DNA of 64,000 nt from Tenericutes bacterium MZ-XQ (GTDB taxonomy: Bacteria > Bacillota_I > Bacilli_A > Acholeplasmatales > Acholeplasmataceae): the NCBI GenBank assembly GCA_002838205.1, contig CP017950.1:1990858-2054857 (forward strand), read 5' to 3'. Both the position numbers and the translations under genes were made by a program. The notes beneath the pieces were generated by a model that was given only the letters and a program-made list of their open reading frames with translations, was not told where the DNA came from and made no database searches. This document shows, one piece after another, positions 62,674-64,000 of this stretch; the stretch's first letter is position 1, and each line of letters begins with the position of its first letter.

Positions 62674-64000
62674 TTACTTTGATGACTCAATCATTAATTT
62701 CACTAAGTTATTAGAAAACTCAGTTGGATCCTCAATTGGTAAACCTTCGATAAGCATCGCTTGATGATATAAAAGTGATGCGTACTCATCAATCTTATGA
62801 CTATCTTTTTGATAAACACTTTCTACTGCTTTAAATAAATCATGGTCAGGATTAATTTCTAAAATCTTCTCAGCCTTAATATCTTGTTGATTAGGCATAG
62901 ACTTTAAAATCTTTTCCATCTCTAGACTTAATCCTTCACCAGAAACTAAACACACAGGTGAATCTTTAAGTCTTGCAGTTAATTTAACATCTTTAACTTT
63001 ATCTTTTAATGCTTTCTTCAATGCTTTTAAAATGTCTTTATGTTCTTTTTCTTTTGCTTTTAAATCTTCTTTTTTAGTATCATCTATAAAATCAGCTTCA
63101 CCTTGTTGAACTGATTTAAATGGTACTTCTTCATAACTATTTAATATTTGAATCATGAACTCATCTATTTCATCAGTAAATAGTAAAACTTCATAACCCT
63201 TCTCTTTCATCATATCCATTTGTGGAAGATTTAAAATACTTTGTTTTGATTTACCAGTCGCATAATAAATCGCTTTTTGATCTTCAGGTTTTCTATCAAC
63301 ATACTCTTTAAATGTGACATAATCATCTGATTGAGATGTCTTAAACATAATCAAGTCTTTTAAAGTATCTTTATGAATTCCAAATTGATCATACACACCA
63401 TATTTCAAATTATTCTTATATGCTTCATAAAATTCGATATAACTTTCTCTTTCGTTCTTAAGCATACTTTCTAACTCACTCTTTATTTTCTTTTCTAAGT
63501 GAGAAGCAATTTTTTTAACTTGTCTATTTTGTTGAAGTAACTCTCTTGAGATATTTAAAGATAAGTCCGCAGAATCTACCAAGCCTTTAACAAACTTAAA
63601 GTGATCAGGGATTAAATCTTTATTCTTATCTTGGATAAACACACCTTTTGAATAAAGTTGTAATCCTTTTTCATATTTTTCACTATAAAAATCATATGCT
63701 GGTTTTTTAGGGATGAAAAGTAGTGCGGTATATGTTAACATACCTTCTACTTTAGTGTGAATAACTTTTAAAGGATTTTCATAATCATTAAATTGATGTT
63801 TATAAAAATCGTTCATCTCTTCATCTTTAATATCTGATTTTTGTCTTTTCCAAATTGGAATCATTTGGTTCAATGTTTCTTTTTCTAATTTAGGTTTCTT
63901 ATCATCACCTTTATCAACCATAATGTTAATTGGATATCTGACATAATCAGAATACTTTTTAACAAGGGATCTTAGTGTATAAGTCTCTAAATATGTTGAA
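62674..64000 (-). CDS. htpG: Molecular chaperone HtpG (Hsp90), 5' partial
   Basis: The middle and C-terminal domains of Hsp90, running off the right edge. The frame is open beyond the internal ATG at 63921 (upstream residues read STYLETYTLRSLVKKYSDYVRYPIN), so that ATG is not the start. Recognisable segments are WKRQKSDIKDEEMNDFYKHQF, KGVFIQDKNKDLIPDHFKFVKGLVDSADLSLNISRELLQQNR and DSPVCLVSGEGLSLEMEKILK. The N-terminal ATPase domain lies outside the window. Typical length is about 620 residues, so roughly 440 are seen. Confidence 0.95.
   Translation of the reverse strand, partial: STYLETYTLRSLVKKYSDYVRYPINIMVDKGDDKKPKLEKETLNQMIPIWKRQKSDIKDEEMNDFYKHQFNDYENPLKVIHTKVEGMLTYTALLFIPKKPAYDFYSEKYEKGLQLYSKGVFIQDKNKDLIPDHFKFVKGLVDSADLSLNISRELLQQNRQVKKIASHLEKKIKSELESMLKNERESYIEFYEAYKNNLKYGVYDQFGIHKDTLKDLIMFKTSQSDDYVTFKEYVDRKPEDQKAIYYATGKSKQSILNLPQMDMMKEKGYEVLLFTDEIDEFMIQILNSYEEVPFKSVQQGEADFIDDTKKEDLKAKEKEHKDILKALKKALKDKVKDVKLTARLKDSPVCLVSGEGLSLEMEKILKSMPNQQDIKAEKILEINPDHDLFKAVESVYQKDSHKIDEYASLLYHQAMLIEGLPIEDPTEFSNNLVKLMIESSK

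Noticed and set aside
1-64000. CRISPR array, prophage, tRNA or rRNA genes
   Set aside because: No regularly spaced repeats, phage structural genes, cloverleaf-like runs or rRNA core sequences were recognised on reading.

Overview
The window is low-GC bacterial DNA using the standard code. TGA is a genuine stop: pdhC, the DUF4143-type ATPase gene, feoA, feoB and the M48 peptidase gene all end in TGA. The gene set is a pyruvate dehydrogenase operon, PhnCDE-type importer, Feo iron uptake, class II photolyase, adenosylcobalamin-dependent ribonucleotide reductase, an Nqr-like membrane complex and PdxST. This fits a member of the Mycoplasmatota that keeps TGA as stop (Acholeplasmatales or Izemoplasmatales-like) or a close low-GC Bacillota relative. 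The assignment is an inference from gene content; there is no rRNA or other phylogenetic marker here, and no tRNA or CRISPR array was recognised.

Layout. 1-2.7 kb: the 3' part of a flavinylated (tandem FMN-domain) protein gene broken by an in-frame TGA, then an IS3/IS150-type element sitting in the loop of a bidirectional terminator. 2.7-7.5 kb: pdhABCD. 7.7-10.5 kb: an AAA ATPase gene whose probable promoter is separated from it by an IS110-family element. 10.5-14.2 kb: arginine decarboxylase and agmatinase (arginine to putrescine), and MscS. 14.2-17.6 kb: a frameshifted AraC regulator and feoAB plus a 45-codon Cys-rich gene. 17.6-23.5 kb: nitroreductase, diguanylate cyclase, an IS1595-like element, photolyase and a tocopherol-cyclase-like protein. 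23.5-29 kb: a PhnCDEE importer behind an attenuator-like leader, and a divergent 5'-nucleotidase. 29-36.5 kb: the tryptophanase-M48 peptidase-butyrate kinase-phosphotransbutyrylase operon, HIT protein and a cysteine-synthase homologue. 36.7-40 kb: polyamine-type acetyltransferase, RNA phosphodiesterase and a decaying amino-acid ABC transporter. 40-43.9 kb: NqrBCDEF-like genes with no nqrA. 44-57 kb: aldehyde dehydrogenase, NrdJ, an RND exporter with its TetR regulator, rhomboid protease, a lipoprotein and a MacB-type ABC protein. 57-64 kb: a second IS3 element, PdxR/PdxST, a solo TnpB and the 3' part of htpG.

How the genes work together. Carbon metabolism centres on pyruvate and acyl-CoA: tryptophanase and PDH feed pyruvate and acetyl-CoA, and Ptb/Buk make ATP from butyryl- or branched acyl-CoA. 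The Nqr-like complex could dispose of NADH electrons through covalent flavins. It lacks the quinone-binding NqrA subunit, and the damaged flavoprotein at the left edge is the type of partner such a complex could use outside the membrane.

The most notable features are the NqrA-less Nqr operon, the nonsense codon exactly at the Gly of a flavinylation motif, the orphan attenuator leader of the phn operon, the IS elements placed in non-coding control sites, and several genes caught in early decay. The damaged loci are an FMN protein, an AraC regulator, an ABC ATPase and a promoterless binding-protein gene.
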